In this document: positions 40,924 through 54,130 of the stretch, one piece after another
Position numbering within the stretch: the first letter of the stretch is position 1
Layout of the letters: each line of letters begins with the position of its first letter
Notes under the pieces: generated by a model
Told to the model about the DNA's origin: nothing
Databases searched by the model: none
The model's input: only the letters and a program-made list of their open reading frames with translations
Program-made: the position numbers and the translations under genes
Assembly: GCF_000787575.1 (NCBI RefSeq)
Contig: NW_012236530.1
Span: forward strand, 998,734-1,062,733
Source: Acytostelium subglobosum LB1
Lineage: Eukaryota; Evosea; Eumycetozoa; Acytosteliales; Acytosteliaceae
Direction of reading: 5' to 3'
DNA: 64,000 nt

Positions 40924-41220
40924 ATATGAAGATAAATTATATATTATTTATCAATTATTGGGTTCCTGATTGATGGATTAGTTACACCAGATATTTTCGT
41001 GTCATCTCGTTGCAGGTTGCGGGTGAGGTAGCAGGTTGGAGGTTACTGATGAGGCCTGATCATTTCTATTTTTAGAAATACCCTTTAGGTGAATGATTGA
41101 ACGAGCATGGTCTGTCACTGGGTGAGCGACCCTTCAACCTGTCAATCATATTAAGTTGGAAGTCATTGATTAACTAACACCAACAAAAGTTATAAAGATA
41201 ACTCAATACACCATCACCTG
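40924..41220. other. Spacer before the EGF-protein tandem pair
   Basis: About 300 bases, AT-rich near both genes and GC-richer in the middle. No gene or repeat recognised. Confidence 0.5.
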
Positions 41221-44200
41221 ATGCACCATCTGTCATCATATTCAATCATTATTATTCAATCACTTTGTTTGTTGTTGATTATTCAATCATTATTGTTATG
41301 TTATGCTCAAGCACAACAACATACAAAGTTGATCGATGGCATCACTATTGATTCAGTTTATAGTGCATATACATACCTTTCAATCAATATAACAGGTACA
41401 TATAATGATACTGATATGTACCTTACATTCCACTATGATACTACATCTCCCGACAACACTATCAATGCAACAATAAGATGTTGTTCAGTATTCAACAATA
41501 CAAAAATACCAAGACAAATCTTATCATCACTAGGAACTCAACTCAACCTTACATTATACTCTGTATCCATGGGCAATACAACAATGAACTCAACAGCCAT
41601 CGCCTCATATGGTCTCAACAAACTATGGGTCGTGCATATCCTAGGTAAGTTCAAACATTGACATCTGATCATGGCCATGCTCACACACTCACTGACTCAA
41701 TCATTGATCCAGACAACCAACCTCCGCACACTGATGAGAGCACATTTATATATCCAGCTGGACAGAGAATGGTGATCAATGGCACAGAAGTCATTGAGTA
41801 TTCGGGGTATGGATCACCTTGCTTTATTGATATCATCTTCTCAGCAACCGATAATTATTATGGCATCAGGCTATTGAGTACTGATTCAAATGCTGAACAG
41901 AATGGTGAATCAGGGAAGATTACTACACTCTCTGGAAACTACTTAAATGGTCAGTTCAGAGCATCGACGTACATGCTCTCCCGTGCCAACATATCGTCTG
42001 TGTATCTTTACGACGAGGCCTTCAACATGCAGTCGATCAATCTAAAGACGCCACTACATTGTGGAGTTGGCGTGAAGAACGTGTCCACGATAGTGTCGGT
42101 CACCCCTGTGTCGACCTCATTCAACCTGGACAACCCAGACTTCCTCATTCCCGAACCAACCCTGGACATCTTGTTCCAGGTAAACAACTTCAAGAGTTAC
42201 AAGGCATCGTACAGCCAACCATTCAGTCTACCATGGTCACCAGTTAGCGAGAACCTTGTGATGCGACAGATTGCCTTTGTTCCAACATCCTCGACATCAC
42301 CTTCACAGTTGGTCATTGGTCGTATCATCACAACTGGCAATCAATCAGAGACACTTCAGTTCACATTCGATTCGACTCAACAGTTCACACTCACCCGAAG
42401 TATAGCGAGTGCACCAGACAGTGGACCAACGATAAGTGTCATTACACTCACACATCCAAGACCAGGCGGCTACAACAACTTCAACCTTAACAAAGAGTCA
42501 GGTGTTATGCCACTGTTACTCAACTTTACCGTTACATTCCCCGAACAGATATTATATATTGAGGTGTCTGAAGGCACCAACCAGAGATCATTCATCGATT
42601 CAAACATTATGATCAAGTTAACTTCACCGTCCACATACTCATCGTGGATACAATTCCCATTATACATTGAGGCCACCACCATACCGACCACATTCAACCT
42701 CACCTACTACAGTTCGAGTGGTCAACTCCATGGACCATTCACAATCACAACCAATCTAATTGCCTCCAACAGTAAGTCCATTGATTAATCAATGGATCAC
42801 TCACGAACTAACACATTGAATGATTCCACCCTTCAATCAAACAGACCCAAGCACTGATCCAACGAGTAACTACATTGGATACACCGCAAATCCAACGAAT
42901 GGAGGACAGGCAGATCCTGAACTGGCATTGAAGTACTCGTTGACTTTTACAGATCCTCTGATCACAAAGCGGAGATCAGACACATTGGCGATCAGATATG
43001 GTGGAATTGATTACCCCTTTGGCAATGACTTCATGTTCCCTTATGGCGTGATCAAGGGAACACCTTTATCACGAGTCTATACATCATTCACATCATTGCC
43101 ATCAATGCCAGATATAACAATGATACCAACTATCGATAGTATTACAGTACCATTCACAGCCATTACTCTACCAAGTAACAACTCTGAGATCTTGGATACA
43201 GCGGCCCCGACGGCTATTGTCAATTTCAACATGACTTCCAAACGAATGAATATCGATGTCTCTGACGATCTGTCTGGCGTGGGTCAATGCTACATTGAGT
43301 TCCCACTTGTTATCAAAGGGTTGACGGTCTATCCCAAGGACGCACTGCCAATCACAAGCTTCAACAGAATGACATTCGATTTGGACATATCATCAGTATT
43401 GGATCCATTGCTATGTCCATCATTCTACTCTGTTGGGTGCTCTGATCGACTTAGAAACACTGACCTCACCATGAACACTCGATTGACATGTCCACCGTAC
43501 TTTGGACCAGTTCCAACCAAGGTCAACACCAAGTACATCAATCGCAACACCATTCGATTTGATGTTAGGTATATCAATGTGAACGAACCATATCAGGTCA
43601 CATTGACACTTACCACATCATCATCAACAACATCATCATCCATTGATGTTCCACTGACAGTGTCCAAACAACTATTCAACAGCACAATGTTCGCGGCTGT
43701 TGGAGATTACTCGATACCAAGCAATCAGTTGACCTCAAAGTACAATATATCACTCAACTTTCAACTGAAATCTGGACAGAACTACTCAGTACCATACTCA
43801 TCACTTCAGATATTGTTGAGGAATGTGATGACCACCAATCCACCGTATTCATATCCATCATTGACCTCTGCACAGACAACACTCTACAATCCAGCTGATT
43901 CGAATGCTCCAACTTTGAGTGTTCAAACCACTGCACAGATGGTCACAGTATCAACATTCGATCCATCAGGAGTTGCCAGTCTAGAGTTCACTTACTTTAC
44001 CTCATTCGACATGACTCCACGAGTGATCAACAAGTTCAACAATGACTCGAATGTTGCACCAACCTTCACATTCGACATTCCACAATCCACTGATGCCGCA
44101 TATCAAGGTACTGGAACAATGACCTACTATTGCCATCCAAGCAAAGTATGCGATGTCTATGCCAACTGTCAAGAGTTCACCTACAATGATTTTTCGCTCA

Positions 44201-45802
44201 ACACTCAGATCACCTTTGGTGGCACTCCATGTAAGCTCATTCATTCACTCGATCAATCACATGCTGGAATCATTCCAAACTAACAATCAACGCACTCAAC
44301 TTGTAGTAACATCAACATTAGAGATATCAAGGTTTGATTTCATTCCAAAGATGTTGTATCCTTTCAACAATAATCAAACCTATAGGACTTTCAACTTCAC
44401 GGTGGATGTGAAGAGTACTACATTGGCAATCTCGGATAAGATCAATCCAATTGTATATGTTGAGGATAAATATCAATGGCAAGCCACCAAAAGGTCCGCC
44501 ACAATGACAAGGTCATCCAACTCCACAGCAACATTGGCAACATACACGGCATCAGTGACTCTACCTCGTACAATGGGATTGGATGGCGTTCAGTTCTCAG
44601 TGTTTGGTGTAACAGATGTCGGTGGAAACATCCTTGGAATGAGTCAATATGAGCTGGACAAAGCATTCCCAGGCAAGAGCAGACTGCTGGGCATCGTCAC
44701 TGGATGTGCATCACCCTGTCTCCAAGGAGCTCAATGTGTCAATGGCAACTGCCAGTGTCCGCCAGGGTTCTGGGGCGACTTTTGCCAATTCAAAGACTGT
44801 CCAAACAACTGCAGCAACATTGGAATATGTATCAGTAGTGGCTATTGCTCGTGTCCCGAGGGCTTTGCCGGCGTGGACTGCTCATTCAAAATCGTTGTGC
44901 TGCCGACATTCAATGTCACTCACACCGGTGACGCTCCATCATTCTTGATCGAGGCAAATGGATTGTATGAGGGCACATCAGACACACCAACCATCATTGA
45001 TCACAAATTCTCGTTTGGCGTCACGGCCACACATATCCAGGAGTTGGACAGCCAGGAGAACGTTGTCAACACGATCGACTTGTCAAACATGACCGTGACA
45101 GAGAGTGCGTCCAAAGTGGAGATGTTGTTGGTCACGGCCAATGGAGCAAGAGTGAATGTGACGACCATACTCACTGGCGCCAAAAACTACTCACAGATTG
45201 AGTGGTTGAATGAGACCATCACAATGGTACCGCAAACTGTCAAGATCACATTTGTCATTGACCGCTACACATTTGCGCATCGCGACAACATTCTATTGTT
45301 CACATGGGACTTCACCATGCATAACTATGGCTCAGAGTGCGTCGAGGATTGGGACTTGGACCCTCTGCTCTACCCTGCCAACGACTCATTCTCATTCATA
45401 GACCTCCCATATTATAGTTACCGGCTACTTGGACGATACCCGACTCGTGGACTGGCCGATGGACGCCCTTTCAGCTTGCGTAACTACCTGCGGGATGTTA
45501 GCGGACCAAATATTACAGTTGGAATGGCCGTGCCAAGTTTCAATTATACATTATGGCTCGATCCAGACTTCTCAGTGATAGTAAGTCCACTTGACAAGTC
45601 AATGAACAAGAGTTGTAGTATTGTCGCTCAAAAATGGATGTTTGCAGTAATTGTTACATTCTCAATAGTAGGTGCGCTTGGCTTAGTTGGAGTATCTGCA
45701 CTAGTTGCCATCAAGTCGATCAGACATCAACTATGGTTCAGAGAATGGCGACACAACATTCATTTAGCCAAACTACGTGCGTCGCTTGAGAAAGAGAATT
45801 AA
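41221..45802 (+). CDS. EGF-domain cell-surface protein, copy 1
   Basis: Type I membrane protein of the dictyostelid EGF/tenascin-like surface family (the group that includes ComC-type proteins). Four exons, 41221-41644, 41713-42771, 42845-44230 and 44307-45802, give 1,454 residues. Hydrophobic signal peptide at 1-31 ending near CYAQAQQ. The long ectodomain has many N-x-S/T sites and repeated beta-rich units. Two EGF-like modules lie at about 1087-1150 (CQCPPGFWGDFCQFKDC, then CSCPEGFAGVDCS). One membrane helix, MFAVIVTFSIVGALGLVGV, at about 1400-1425 is followed by a short basic tail. The role in adhesion or signalling is inferred from architecture. The second copy follows 470 bp downstream in the same direction. 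Confidence 0.9.
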
Positions 45803-46274
45803 TTAATTGATTATTAAACATGGTAATTTTGCCAAAGGTCCAAAGATCGGGTAACCTTGGGATGCATCCAACGCCAATGACTCTAAAAATGACAACATCC
45901 AAGCCCTTCAACTTGTTGTTGTGATACATCAGGAATTTAAAGTTTTAAATGACTGCTTTGACTGATTTTTGTTGATTTTCAAATCAGTTCGTTGAAAAAT
46001 CTGCGGCCAAACCACGATTGTTTTTTTTTTGATCATGAAGAGACAGGTCCATTTTGGATGGGCACTGTGCCCTTCTAGAATACGATGGTCTTTGGGGTTA
46101 CCCTACCTGACCCAAAATATCATCGTCATTACTCTTAACTTCTTTTTTTAAATTTATTTATAGATTTGATCAAACGAAATCAATCTTACCTGACTTCCTC
46201 TTAACCAACTGAATCATTTTCAGACATGAGGATATCATCAAACAAGTAATACTTTTAACTATTCAATAATAATA
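45803..46274. other. Spacer between tandem EGF-protein genes
   Basis: 472 bases with a T10 tract at about 46021-46030 and GGTAACC/GGTTACCC patches at 45850 and 46097 that are only weakly related as an inverted pair. No gene. Confidence 0.5.
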
Positions 46275-49200
46275 ATGTATAACTATCATAAATTATTATT
46301 TTTAACAATAATACTATTAAGTTGTTATTATTTTAAGAATATTGAGGCACAACAAACAAAGGTCATAGATGGGTTGACAATTGATCCAATATATAATGCT
46401 AATAATCAATTATTTATAAATATTACTGGACCCTATAATGGATCATTCATAGAGTTAACATTCTCTTATAATAATAATCCATCAAATAAGTTCTCAATTA
46501 CTTCTGTATCATGTTGTTCAGTTGCAAGCAAATACAGTATACCAGCCAATATCCTAAGTCTTGGCAATCAGATCACACTCACCCTAGTCAATGCATCCTA
46601 CAGTAACCTCACAATGTCCACATCCGACATTCAATTCTATGGACTCGACAAACCATTCAAAGTTGACATTCTAGGTATGTTGTGATTGAAACTATTCCAC
46701 CCCCACCCAAGCCTAACTCAATTAATCATGATTAGACAATCAACCACCAAGTACCAATGTGAACAAGGACTGGATGTATCTTGGAATGTCATCGTTGGTA
46801 ACGATCAATAATACACAGATGTTGCAGTTCAATGGATATGATAGTAGTTGTCAATGTGTTGTTCAGTTCAATGCCACTGATAACTATTATGGTGTACTTG
46901 GATTGAGTATTTATTCAACAGAGACTGATCAAGGACAATTCTCAACCAATCTAATATCTGGTACACGTCAAAATGGACTGTTTGGAGCTTCATTCACTGT
47001 GTTTCAAGGTACTTCTCAATCCATGCTATATCTGTATGACTATGCCCTCAATATACTTCCAATCACATTGCCCAATCCATTATACTGTGGTGCTGGAGAC
47101 ACTACGAATATGTCGGCGATCACCACCGTCACACCAATCACATCATCATTCAACTATGACAATCCATTCTTGATTGAAGAGCCTACCCTTGACATGTTGA
47201 TCCGTTACAACAACTTTGAACTATACCCTCGAGGTCAATCATCGGATGGTCTCCCTTTCAAACCCTTGGTAAGGGACTTTTTCGATATCATGACCCTGGT
47301 CATGCCTAGATTCATCAACTATGGAGGATCAGAACCATCGAGAGTGATACTCGGACGTATTATGACCAACAATCAATCAGAAGCACTTGATTTCCGTGTG
47401 GCAACCACTCAACAATATTCATTCAATCGTATTTCATCAGTCAATCCATCAGATTCAAACCCAACCATATCATCAATCACGCTCACACATCCATCACCAG
47501 GTGGATATAACAACTACCAACTCGACGCGTACACTCCTTTGTCAATACCATTACTACTCAACTTCACAGTGACATCACCAGAGGATGTACTTATGATCGT
47601 CGTAACATCAGATGCCAATATAGTATACATAGACTCCAACATCATGCCCAAGTTGACATCAGCCACCACCTACTCATCATGGATCCAATTCCCACTTCCA
47701 ACGATGATACAGTCGATCTCAACTTCATACAAACTCTCCTATTACAGTCGTGGTAACAAACTCTACGGTCCACTCACCATCACAACCAACCTGATCGCTA
47801 CAAACAGTAGGTACTATTTTTGTTTTATTTCCAAATGATCATTCAATCACTAACACATTATTATCATTTGATCGAACAATCAATGGAACTATTCCAATCA
47901 CTCTCTCAATGTAGATACCGAGGCTCTTCCAACACTTGGATTCCAAACACCAAGAGTCAATTCAACAAGTTATGAGATGTCCCTTGAGTTTACACTTGGT
48001 TATACCAACACTTTCATTAGTACGGTACCATTGAACTTTAGGTATTCAAAGTTTACAATTGCATTCTCTTATTACTATCCATATTCAATCATCAAGGCTA
48101 CACCATTATCGAGAACATACAATTCATTCACAACACTACCATTCATGCCAACAACAACCATCACACCCAAGATTATCACAACAAGCTTCAACATCAACAA
48201 CCTACCAACAATCACAATCCCAGGCAATGATTCAATGTTGATTGATACAATCCCACCGGTATTAACAACGACCATCAACACTGCAACCAAGAGAATGTTG
48301 ATCAATGTCGTCGACGACTTGTCTGGAGTTGGATCATGTCAAATCATCTTCAATCAATTCAACACGACGACGCTCTTACCAAGGGATGCTCTGCCATTCA
48401 CATCATTCAACAACATGACCTTTGACCTCGATATATCCAGCGCCCTTGATCCACTTGGCTGTACTCAATTCTTCATTATCACGTGCTATGATCGAATTGG
48501 CAATCAGAAACAATCGAGTGGATTCTCTTACCATCATCCATACGACCCCATGCCCTGTCCACCGTACTCTGGTCCAATCCCCATCAAGATGAACTACAAG
48601 TACTTGGATCGATCAAACATCAAGTTAGAGCTTCGCTACATCAATGTTGACACACCGTACCTGGTCAATATAACACTCACATCCCAGAGTGATTCACAGG
48701 ACATCTTCTCGATCCCTATGAATGTGTCAAGACAGTTGATCAGCAGTGACATATATGCGGCAGTTGGATACCTCGCCATCCCCTCCACACACAAGACAAC
48801 GACCTACGAAGTGTCGGTCTCACTTCTAAACCCCAACACAAACAACAACTACTCCATCTCCCATCAAACCCTGTCAAATATGTTGCAACAGATCTATGTA
48901 GACACACCATTGTTCAACTCACTCCAGTTGTCATCGGCAGAAGTAGTGGTGTTCAGTCCATTCGATGCGAATGCTCCACAGGTTGTCAATGTTCAGGCTA
49001 GTGGAAAGACATTGACGGTGGGCACATTTGACCCATCAGGCGTGGCCAGTGTCCAAGTGACTTACTTCTCATCATTTGACATGACACGTAGGACCATCAC
49101 GATGAACAACACAGACGCCACCAATCAATCTCCATCATTCACATTCGATATCATACCACAGAGTACCGATGCCAAGTACCAGAACACTGGCTCCATGACC

Positions 49201-50823
49201 TTTTACTACCACCCGAGCATGGTATGCGACTTCCATCACAACTGCCAAAAGTTCTCCTACTTTGACTTTGCCCTGAACACTCCGATCACATTCGGTGGCA
49301 TCCAAATGACCTCGACATTGGCCATCCCCAGGTTTGACTTTGTGCCCAAGGAACTATTCCCATTGAGCAACAATCAAACATTCAGGACATTCAACTTCTC
49401 GATGGATGTGAGCAGCTCATCATTGGCCATCTCAGACATTATCAATCCAATTGTATATGTTGAGGATCAGTTACAATGGGATCCAACCAAGGCCTCGATG
49501 TCAATGACCAGACTGCCAAACTCAACCAATACTTTGGCGACATATGTTGCCTCTTTGACATTGCCCCGTACAATGGGTTTGGAAGGCATTCACTTCTCTG
49601 TCTATGGAGTGTCGGATGTTGGTGGCAACCTTATTGGCATGAGCCAGTATGAGTTGGACCTTCAATTTCCTGGTAAGAGCAGGTTATCAATCAACACAGA
49701 CTGTGCATCAGAATGTCAACACGGTTCAATATGTGTGAATGGCAACTGCCAGTGCCCACCAGGATACTGGGGTGACTTCTGTCAGTTCAAGGACTGTCCA
49801 AACAACTGCAGCAACATTGGCAAGTGTTTGAGCAGTGGCTACTGCTCATGCCCAGAGGGCTACGTCTATGTGGACTGCTCCAAGAAGATAGAGGTGCTCC
49901 CACCACTCAATGTGGTCACCAACAATGATACACCTTGGGTAGTGATCGAGGCCACAGGAGTCTATGACAACACATCAATCATACCCAAGGACAATGGACA
50001 GACCTTCAAATTTGGTATCAGGGCCACCAAGATACAAGAGTTGGACTCCGTTGGCAACCTGGTCAATGAGATCCAGTTGGATAATATGTCATACGTGAGG
50101 AATGAATCCACCATCCTGATGTACAAGATCGCTGAGAATGGTGCCTTGATCAATGTATCCACATTGCTTACAGGTCAGAACTACACAGAGGTGCAATGGT
50201 TGAATGAGTCCATCAGATTGATACCACAGTCAGTCAAGGTCACGCTGTCAGTCCAGAGATATCCATTCAAGGATCGCGGGAACATATTGTTGTTCACATG
50301 GAGCTTCACGACCAACAACACAGGTACCAGCACAGGATGTATAGGTGATGACACCCGTGAACCATCTCTATATCCAAGAAGTGAAGAGTTCTCATTCATC
50401 GATATACCTTATTATAGTTATAGACTCTATGGTCGATACCCTACACGAGGCATTGCCGATGGACGTACATTCAACTTGATCAACAAACAGATTGGACCAT
50501 CATCGACCACTCAAGGTAGTGGACCAGTGATCACGGTGGGCATTTCAGTACCAAGCTTCAACGATACATTATTGCTGGATCCGGACTTCTCGGTGATAGT
50601 CAGTCTGATGGACAAGTCTACCAACAACAAGTGTAAGACTGAGGAGGAGAGGAAGTGGGTAATAATAGCAATCATAGTATCTGCTGTTGTAGGAGGTGTT
50701 GGTGCACTTGCGCTAGCCACCTTAATATCTGTCAAGATCATTAGACACAAGATTTGGTTTAGGAAGTGGAGACAAGATGTTCATCTATCCAAGATGAGGT
50801 CAAGATTAGCCAAAGAACAATAA
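46275..50823 (+). CDS. EGF-domain cell-surface protein, copy 2
   Basis: Tandem paralogue of the preceding gene. Three exons, 46275-46674, 46736-47806 and 47915-50823, give 1,459 residues. Signal peptide at about 1-24 (LLFLTIILLSCYYFKN, then IEAQQTK). The same EGF pair at about 1087-1150 (CQCPPGYWGDFCQFKDC, CSCPEGYVYVDCS), membrane helix at 1405-1430, and tail RKWRQDVHLSKMRSRLAKEQ are collinear with copy 1. The first two introns are at homologous places and phases. The third intron of copy 1 (at GGTP) is absent here, where the frame runs through FGGIQMTSTLAIPRFDF. Intron 2 uses a GTAGGT donor. Confidence 0.9.
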
Positions 50824-51148
50824 ACACACACTTACTTTAAAGGTCACTGGAACTGACTTACTATCCTAAATCAGGATTATGGCAATTACCTTGTCCATCA
50901 TCAAAGATACTTTGGCACTTTCATTGAAATGATCATCTAAAAAAATTTCGAAAACCATCAGATTTTAGTGATGGCGATGATCATTTGAGACTATTGATGA
51001 AGAGATAGATATAAATAACATGTACATAAGACTATTATAACTTTAGAATATATATATATATATATAACTTATTTATTGACATTGTACTACTGAATAACCT
51101 TTGTATTATTATTAAACAACTAAACAATCAAACAAACAAACAACAAAA
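50824..51148. other. Intergenic spacer with (TA)n
   Basis: AT-rich, with a (TA)n microsatellite at about 51048-51067 and an A-rich leader directly before the ATG at 51149. Nothing else seen. Confidence 0.55.
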
Positions 51149-52047
51149 ATGGACGCTATTGTTTCAAAGATGGAGGAGACTCTCGAGAGGAAGAAGTCAA
51201 TCGTACAGATAGTGGACAAGAGGACCAATGCTATTGATTATATAAGAAGAATACATGAAGCTGCATACTACACCAATCAGAAACCAATACATTGGATGAA
51301 TGTTGCATCTATTCATCGTTCAGACTTTGAAAAGTCTGTAGAGATACAGAAGAGGTATGTTGTTGTTATTGTTTGATTGTTCCCACAATCACTGGAGTTA
51401 CCTAACCATCCCGTCCCATCCCACTCCACTCAATTAGATTACTTGGATGGTTTAGTCTTGGACTTAGTCTTGCACCTTTGATATCGACTGATAAGGGACC
51501 AGCATTTGTTAGGGCATTGGTGCAGTTGATGGAGGAGTTTGACTATCATTACGAGTTGGGCTCGGCGATGCAGGGCGTAAAGGTATTGTTGTCAAAGAAG
51601 GGCAACACTCATACCATCGTCAATGAGAACGATCACATCAAATCAAAGATCGTCAAGACTGGCAACACGGTGGTCTACGAGTTCCTCAAGATATTCAACG
51701 TATCGATGGCCAAAGACTTGGACTACTTCCACGTCGTGTTCAGTCTGCTCGAGATACTGGAACAGATCTATAAGAAGTTTGACAAGGAGACCTGCTCGTC
51801 CAAGTACGTCTACGACGCCATCATCAAGGTGGACTCGCGTCTCAAGCATCAGATCTTTGGCTTCCTGTCCAAAGAGATTGACAAGGTTGCCCAACAGACA
51901 ATCAAAGAGCAGCTCGAGTTCACCCTACTGCTCTCGTCCACCAAGGATCACAACAACCAACAGCATACACAGGCACATACCAGAGTTACCAACAACAGTC
52001 ATTCATCAAGTAACAATGACAAGAACACTAGTTACTCTGATGATTGA
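51149..52047 (+). CDS. Unrecognised helical protein
   Basis: Exons 51149-51354 and 51438-52047, joined AG|A across the phase-2 intron, give 271 residues. The core (about 1-235) is predicted helical by composition: EETLERKKSIVQIVDKRTNA, then LLGWFSLGLSLAPLIST, FVRALVQLMEEFDYHYELGS, DYFHVVFSLLEILEQIYKKF, and HQIFGFLSKEIDKVAQQTIK. The C-terminus is a His/Ser/Asn/Gln-rich tail. No signal peptide; the LLGWFSLGLSLAPL stretch is short for a membrane helix. Codon bias is strong, so the gene is real. I do not recognise the family. It lies tail-to-tail with the phosphatase gene, 160 bases between stops. Confidence 0.82.
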
Positions 52048-52207
52048 TTGGATTGATCGATTAAAGCATTGTGATATACATATCCAAGTAGTACTTTTAA
52101 TTAAGTTTGGCGGAAGGATGGATGGACCATTTGTCATGGCATCCATGTACTCCACTCCTTGCATGCTCCTCCTCTGTCTTCTCACTCATTCACCCTCAAC
52201 AGGCAGA

Positions 52208-53645
52208 CTACTTTGATCCATTGTTGCTTGTGACCAACTCTTCATCATTGTCTAGGTTGTTGACGTAACGTGGCACGGTCCTGACACTCTGCATCAACTC
52301 CTCGTTGGTGTAGACGGGACGATCAAACTCGACCCAGCCTGGCGCCGAGTACTCTGGACGCCACGGACACACCTGTCGCAGGAACTTGAAGTAGGGATAC
52401 AACTCGCCAGTCTTTGGATGCACTCTGGTGTACCACAGGATGGAGGTGTTGTGGATCAGGTCTCTTGGGTCCTTGGACGACTGCAACTGATGGAACCTGA
52501 TCTGGCTCAGTCTCTCCAGTCTGACTCTGAACGCCCACATAATCTCACCATGACACACAATGATCACTCTCTTGTTGGCGCACTCCCTGCGCAGTGTCGT
52601 GAACGTATGCTCCACTCTCTGACAGATCTGAGCGATACTCTCTCCCTCGGGAGGTCTCCAGAAGAAACTGTTACCATAGTGTTAGTCGCAAGTCACCAGA
52701 GCAAGCATGGTCATCCCTCTCGTCAACATACCTGTCTCTCTTCCTAAGCTTCATCTCGGGCTCGAACCTCTCATTCTTCTCGGTCCAGGAGATATTGTCC
52801 ATCTTACCCTTGTCACGCTCTCGGAGTTGTATCTCGGTCAACCAGTGTGCCTCTTCAAGTCCGAGAAGACTGGATGTCTCCATGGCTCTGACGTACTCAC
52901 TTGTGTAGTATCGATCAAAGTTCTGGGCGACGTTCTCGCGCACCCATTTGCCTGCGATCTTGGCCTGCTTGATACCCTTGTCCGTGAGACGGTAGGATGA
53001 TGAATGCTTCTTCTTGAACTCGTCGGTGTAGGCGCTGAGATCTCCACGCTTGGATCGAGACTGGGCTTCATTGCCCTCACTCTGTCCGTGTCTCACCAAC
53101 ACCAGCTCCAGCGGCCACTCAAACGTCAGACTGGGACCATTGATCATCTTCTTGAGTGCGTCACTGCCGATGCGATGTTCGAGAATATCGTAAATCTTGC
53201 CCTCCTTGCGCACCATCCTCTTCCTCTTGACCACTGGACGGTGTGGCTCCTCGCCAGCACTGATATCACTGCCACTCTCACAGATGAAGCGACGTCCGCC
53301 AAAGGTTGGATGTCCTTCGGCATCCTCCTCGTCGTGATGGGTGGATGCTGCAACGCTGTGAGACCCACTGAATATGGGTGAGCTGGCGAATGACTTTGGA
53401 GAGGTCATGATGTAGGTTGGTCCTGGAGCTGATGGTGTTATAGTAGGGGCGGGTGGCGCAGCAGGCTCACTTTGGGCCTTATCCTTATCTTCATCCTGAT
53501 CTTGATCTGCCTCTGCTTCCTCCTCCTCTACATCCAACAATCTCTTTGCAGTCTTTTGTTGCTCTGGTAGATCATCAGGTGTTTCAAAGTCCTGATCATT
53601 ATCAGCCGTTGTTGATGATGTTGATGTTGATGTTGTATTACTCAT
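52208..53645 (-). CDS. Histidine-phosphatase (phosphoglycerate-mutase-like) protein
   Basis: Member of the histidine phosphatase superfamily, branch 1. Exons 52732-53645 and 52208-52667 give 457 residues. The first 170 residues are disordered (D/E/Q/P/S-rich) with a basic KRKRMVRK patch that could be a nuclear signal. The catalytic domain begins ELVLVRHGQSEGN (nucleophile His about 186), continues YYTSEYVRAMETSSLLGL, has the acid/base region LRERDKGKMDNISW and PPEGESIAQICQRVEHTF, and ends with the second catalytic His in VIIVCHGEIMWAFRVRLERL. RHG, the SxxxRAxET-like segment, the RERDxG segment and CHGE match phosphatase-type rather than glycolytic mutase members. Substrate unknown. Confidence 0.9.
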
Positions 53646-54130
53646 ACTTCAAACATGTACATATATCTATTACAAATAATTAGTATTATGAGTGTATAAT
53701 GGTTGATTAAATAATTAATTAATGATCATTGAACCTCATCAACCCACACCACTCAAATCAATCCCAAATTTGGAAATTGGAAGTTCACTAAATTAATGTC
53801 CCAAACAAAACTCCTGGTGTCCTAATTTGATCAATTGGATGATTACGGTCATTTATTAATTAACTACTGACACAGCTCATTGTCATATAAAATAATAAAC
53901 ATTTTCCAAAGTCAATATAGTTAATCCATCTATCATTCAATCACATCTAAACTCTTTCCAAACAAGAAACAGGTACTAACAATGAAGGCAATTGAAACAA
54001 ATGATAAATATCAATCTTCCCTAGACAGCTTTTTCAATTATTTACGTTCAATCTTCTCTTCAATTCTAAGTTTGTAATCTATACTATATAATATAACTTT
54101 ATTCCAAAAATAATAATATAATTAGACAAA
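53646..54130. other. AT-rich intergenic region
   Basis: Promoter side of the phosphatase gene, about 75% A+T by eye, with TTAATTAATTAA runs. No gene. Composition changes sharply at about 54130, where the orphan coding-like relic begins. Confidence 0.5.

Noticed and set aside
45840-46120. Possible terminal inverted repeats GGGTAACC / GGTTACCC
   Set aside because: Only about 8 matching bases, no target duplication, no coding content between.
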